The position numbers and the translations under genes are program-made. The notes under the pieces were generated by a model. It had not been told where the DNA came from. It did no database searches and saw only the letters and a program-made list of their open reading frames with translations. Below are positions 61,872 through 64,000 of a stretch of 64,000 nt of DNA, in pieces. This DNA is from Corynebacterium mastitidis DSM 44356 (GTDB taxonomy: Bacteria; Actinomycetota; Actinomycetes; Mycobacteriales; Mycobacteriaceae), in assembly GCF_000375365.1 (NCBI RefSeq), contig NZ_AQXB01000004.1:124001-188000 (forward strand), in the 5' to 3' direction. Position 1 is the stretch's first letter; each line of letters begins with the position of its first letter.

Positions 61872-62378
61872 ATGCGCGTGTACATCCCCGCCACCTTCAG
61901 CACCCTGTGCGGGCTCAACGAGGCGCGCGTGGTGACCGCGCGCTCGGGCTGGGCCTTCGCCGTGACCCCGGCGCTGCGGGAGTTCTACACCGAGGGCGAC
62001 GAGGAGGAGATCGCGCACGCGGCCTTTCAGGACGCCGCCGAGGCCTCCCTCCGGCTGTTGGCGGTGGGGGACCAGGAGAGGTTCCCGCACCGCCGCGTGG
62101 TGATCTCCGCGGACGTCCCGGAGGGCCACGTTTCCCTTACCCCGGAGAACGGGGAGTCGGTGGTGCGCCTGGAGCCCGCGCAGGTGCACCTGGCGGACGT
62201 AGCGGCCATCCACGTGGACGTGCCGGAGTCCGAGGAGGCCACCGCCCGGGCCATCGAGGCCATCGACGCCGCGGACATGGGGGACGAGGACGCCGAGCTG
62301 ACGGTGGGCGACGCCCTGGATAACTTCCTGGCCTGGTATGACCCCAGCGAGCTGCCGGTGCTGGTGGAGCTGCTCTAG
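61872..62378 (+). CDS. DUF6912 family protein
   Basis: A 168-aa acidic cytoplasmic protein beginning MRVYIPATFSTLCGLNEAR, the recognisable start of an actinobacterial family of unknown role. It has alpha/beta composition, and many Glu/Ala helices follow (ESEEATARAIEAIDAADMGDED). The position between secA and rsgA and coupling to the HAD-like gene are conserved in relatives. Its TAG stop shares the CTAG at 62375-62378 with the convergent rsgA stop. Confidence 0.75.
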   Translation: MRVYIPATFSTLCGLNEARVVTARSGWAFAVTPALREFYTEGDEEEIAHAAFQDAAEASLRLLAVGDQERFPHRRVVISADVPEGHVSLTPENGESVVRLEPAQVHLADVAAIHVDVPESEEATARAIEAIDAADMGDEDAELTVGDALDNFLAWYDPSELPVLVELL

Positions 62379-63367
62379 TCCCAGTCCACGTTGGTGCGCA
62401 GCGCGCCGAGCAGCGCGCGTACCGCCGCCGCGCGCCGGGCGCTGGCGCCGCTCAGCGAGTCCAGCGCGCATTCCGGGTCCGCGGGGGGGCCCATGTGCGC
62501 GCAGCCCCGGGGGCAGTCCTGGGCCACCTGGGCGAGGTCCTCGAAGGCGCCCACCACGGCGTCGGCCCCCACGTGGGCGAGGCCGAAGGAGCGGATGCCG
62601 GGGGTGTCGATGATCCAGCCGGAGTCCCCGGGCAGCCGCAGGGCCACGGACTGGGTGGAGGTGTGGCGGCCCTTGCCCACCTCGGAGACCTCGCCGGTGG
62701 CGCGCTCCGCCTGGGGCACCAGCCGGTTGACCAGGGTGGATTTGCCCACCCCGGAGTGCCCGATCACGGCGCTGGTGTGGCCGGAGATGGTGGACAGCAG
62801 ATGATCGAGGGGATCGTTGACCCCGCAGGTGAGCACGGGGACGTTGAGGTCTGCGAACTCGGCGGCGAAGGCCCGGTGGTCCGCCAGGTCCGTCTTGGTC
62901 AGGCACAGCACAGGGCGCAGCCCCCCGACGAAGGCGGCGATGAGGCTGCGCTCCACGAAGCCCGCGCGCGGCGGGGGGTCGGCCACGGCGCAGACGATGA
63001 GCAGCAGCTCGGCGTTGGCCACCACGATCCGCTCGTAGGGGTCGGTGTCGTCCGCGGTGCGGCGCAGCACGGAGGAGCGCTCCGCGAGCCGGACGATGCG
63101 GGCCAGGGTGCCGGGGGCTCCGCTGGTATCGCCCACCACGCCCACGCGGTCGCCCACCTCGATGGGGGTGCGGCCCAGCTCGCGCGCCCGCATGCACACC
63201 ACGGGCCCGCGCGCGCCGTCGAGCACCACCCCCCAGCGGCCTCGATCCTTGGTCACCACCATGCCAAACAGGGCGTCGCGGTGCTCGGGCCGGTTCTTGG
63301 TGCGCGGGCGGGAGCCCTTGCCGGGCCGCACCCGCACGTCGGATTCGTCGTAGCGCCGCCTAGCCAC
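62375..63367 (-). CDS. rsgA: Ribosome small-subunit GTPase RsgA
   Basis: A 330-aa circularly permuted GTPase for 30S maturation. An OB-fold domain (about 38-110) is followed by G4 LTKTDL (156-161), G1 GHSGVGKST (203-211) and G3 DTPG (254-257), so G4 precedes G1, the permuted order. A C-terminal zinc site has Cys285, Cys289, His291 and Cys300. The GTG start overlaps the aroA stop by 8 nt, so it is translated with aroA. Its N-terminus is Arg-rich ([14 protein letters not shown]). Confidence 0.95.
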   Translation of the reverse strand: MARRRYDESDVRVRPGKGSRPRTKNRPEHRDALFGMVVTKDRGRWGVVLDGARGPVVCMRARELGRTPIEVGDRVGVVGDTSGAPGTLARIVRLAERSSVLRRTADDTDPYERIVVANAELLLIVCAVADPPPRAGFVERSLIAAFVGGLRPVLCLTKTDLADHRAFAAEFADLNVPVLTCGVNDPLDHLLSTISGHTSAVIGHSGVGKSTLVNRLVPQAERATGEVSEVGKGRHTSTQSVALRLPGDSGWIIDTPGIRSFGLAHVGADAVVGAFEDLAQVAQDCPRGCAHMGPPADPECALDSLSGASARRAAAVRALLGALRTNVDWD

Positions 63368-64000
63368 GCACCATCGCCTCCCACATGCGGGCGAAGCCGG
63401 GCAGCGTCTTGGCGGTGGTGGCCACGTCGTCGATGAGCACCCCGGGCACCCGCAGGCCGATGATGGCCCCGGCGGTGGCCATGCGGTGATCCGCGTAGGA
63501 GCGCCAGGTGCCGCCGCGCAGCGTGGCGGAGGGGGAGATGCGCAGGCCGTCCGGGGTCTCGGCGCAGCGCCCGCCGAGGGCGGTGATCTCCGCGCGCAGG
63601 GCCGCCAGGCGATCGGTCTCGTGCCCGCGCAGGTGGGCGATGCCGTAGAGGTGACTCTCCGTGGTGGCCAGGGTGGCCAGCGCCGCCACGGTGGGGGTCA
63701 GCTCCCCGATCTCGGACATGTCCAGCTCCACGCCGTGGAGGCGGCCGTCGGCGGGGCCTGTGATCGCCACGGCGTCGGGGGTGCGCACCACGGTGCCGCC
63801 CATCGCGGTGGCGATGCGCCGGAAGTGATCCCCGGCCTGGGTGGTGGCGGCGGGCCAGCCGGGTATGGTCACGGTGCCGCCGCTGACCAGGGCGGCGGCG
63901 AGGAAGGGGGTGGCGTTGGAGAGATCCGGCTCGATCTGCCACTCGCCGCCCGCGAGGGCGCCGGGTTCGACGCGCCATTCCTCGTGGCCCGCGTGCACCG
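63360..64000 (-). CDS. aroA: 3-Phosphoshikimate 1-carboxyvinyltransferase, C-terminal part
   Basis: About 213 residues of the C-terminal half are in the window; the gene continues beyond the right edge. The enzyme makes EPSP in the shikimate pathway. Visible blocks are [16 protein letters not shown], the [14 protein letters not shown] catalytic stretch, LRGHETDRL and RSYADHRMA, all EPSP synthase signatures. The short TTAKTLPGF loop near the end is the conserved substrate site. It overlaps rsgA by 8 nt. Confidence 0.93.
   Translation of the reverse strand, partial: VHAGHEEWRVEPGALAGGEWQIEPDLSNATPFLAAALVSGGTVTIPGWPAATTQAGDHFRRIATAMGGTVVRTPDAVAITGPADGRLHGVELDMSEIGELTPTVAALATLATTESHLYGIAHLRGHETDRLAALRAEITALGGRCAETPDGLRISPSATLRGGTWRSYADHRMATAGAIIGLRVPGVLIDDVATTAKTLPGFARMWEAMVRG

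Noticed and set aside
60987..63197. A 736-codon minus-strand frame running from the Rv3235-like gene through DUF6912 into rsgA
   Set aside because: Only its last 124 codons resemble a real family; the rest lies opposite the HAD-like and DUF6912 genes or out of frame in rsgA.

Overview
The window is one contiguous stretch of a GC-rich (about 70% G+C) actinobacterial chromosome and reads as a Corynebacterium or very close relative. The evidence is the set of mycolic-acid-bacterium genes (lcpA, rmlD, wbbL, a WhiB2/WhcD regulator, mtrA-mtrB-lpqB, secA1, the acyl-CoA carboxylase set accBC/accD/accE, lpdA, and DUF3499, DUF3151 and DUF6912 proteins), their gene order, and many promoters of the form TA-N3-T placed 6-8 nt before a start codon, i.e. 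leaderless mRNAs. The species cannot be named from the sequence alone. I see no rRNA or tRNA gene, insertion sequence, prophage or CRISPR array. This is mostly core chromosome.

Layout. 1-10.9 kb: tail of an exonuclease III gene, a TRIC-type channel, a GntR-controlled ABC transporter, trpS, a YihY membrane protein, a secreted D,D-carboxypeptidase, a duplicated-domain hypothetical protein, an NlpC/P60 peptidase coupled to a small helical protein, upp and an HTH regulator. 10.9-21 kb: an M20 amidohydrolase, lpdA, then prpDBC (methylcitrate cycle) directly followed by pyruvate carboxylase. 21-31.5 kb: a lower-GC NYN-domain gene with a possible small RNA in front, accBC, a rhodanese lacking its catalytic cysteine, a Cj0069-family protein, and an accD-accE-maf-acyltransferase-DUF3151 run divergent from birA. 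31.5-38.4 kb: a heterodimeric ABC exporter, purK-purE, a YdcF-like protein and a TIGR03089 protein. 38.4-49.1 kb: envelope sugar chemistry (lcpA, rmlD, wbbL, GDP-mannose pyrophosphorylase, phosphomannomutase, manA) with whcD embedded. 49.1-64 kb: a membrane-anchored Pro-rich protein, DUF4259, sahH-tmk-mtrA-mtrB-lpqB-comF, hpf, secA1, an Rv3235-like protein, a HAD-like protein, DUF6912, rsgA and the 3' part of aroA.

How it fits together. PrpD/B/C turn propionyl-CoA plus oxaloacetate into succinate and pyruvate, and the adjacent Pyc regenerates oxaloacetate from pyruvate. AccBC, AccD, AccE and the biotin ligase BirA sit within 10 kb and make the carboxylated acyl-CoAs for fatty and mycolic acids; Pyc and AccBC both need BirA. 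ManA, the phosphomannomutase and the GDP-mannose pyrophosphorylase form a complete route from fructose-6-P to GDP-mannose. RmlD, WbbL and LcpA make and attach the rhamnose-GlcNAc linker of arabinogalactan. MtrAB-LpqB is the wall-stress and division signalling system, and two 8-3-8 direct repeats in the window resemble its binding-site layout.

Most worth a second look: the NYN gene with its promoter-hairpin unit, the Cys-to-Ser rhodanese, a zincin-like protein that has lost HExxH, the 409-aa duplicated protein, the peptidase pair without a Sec signal, and the candidate MtrA boxes.
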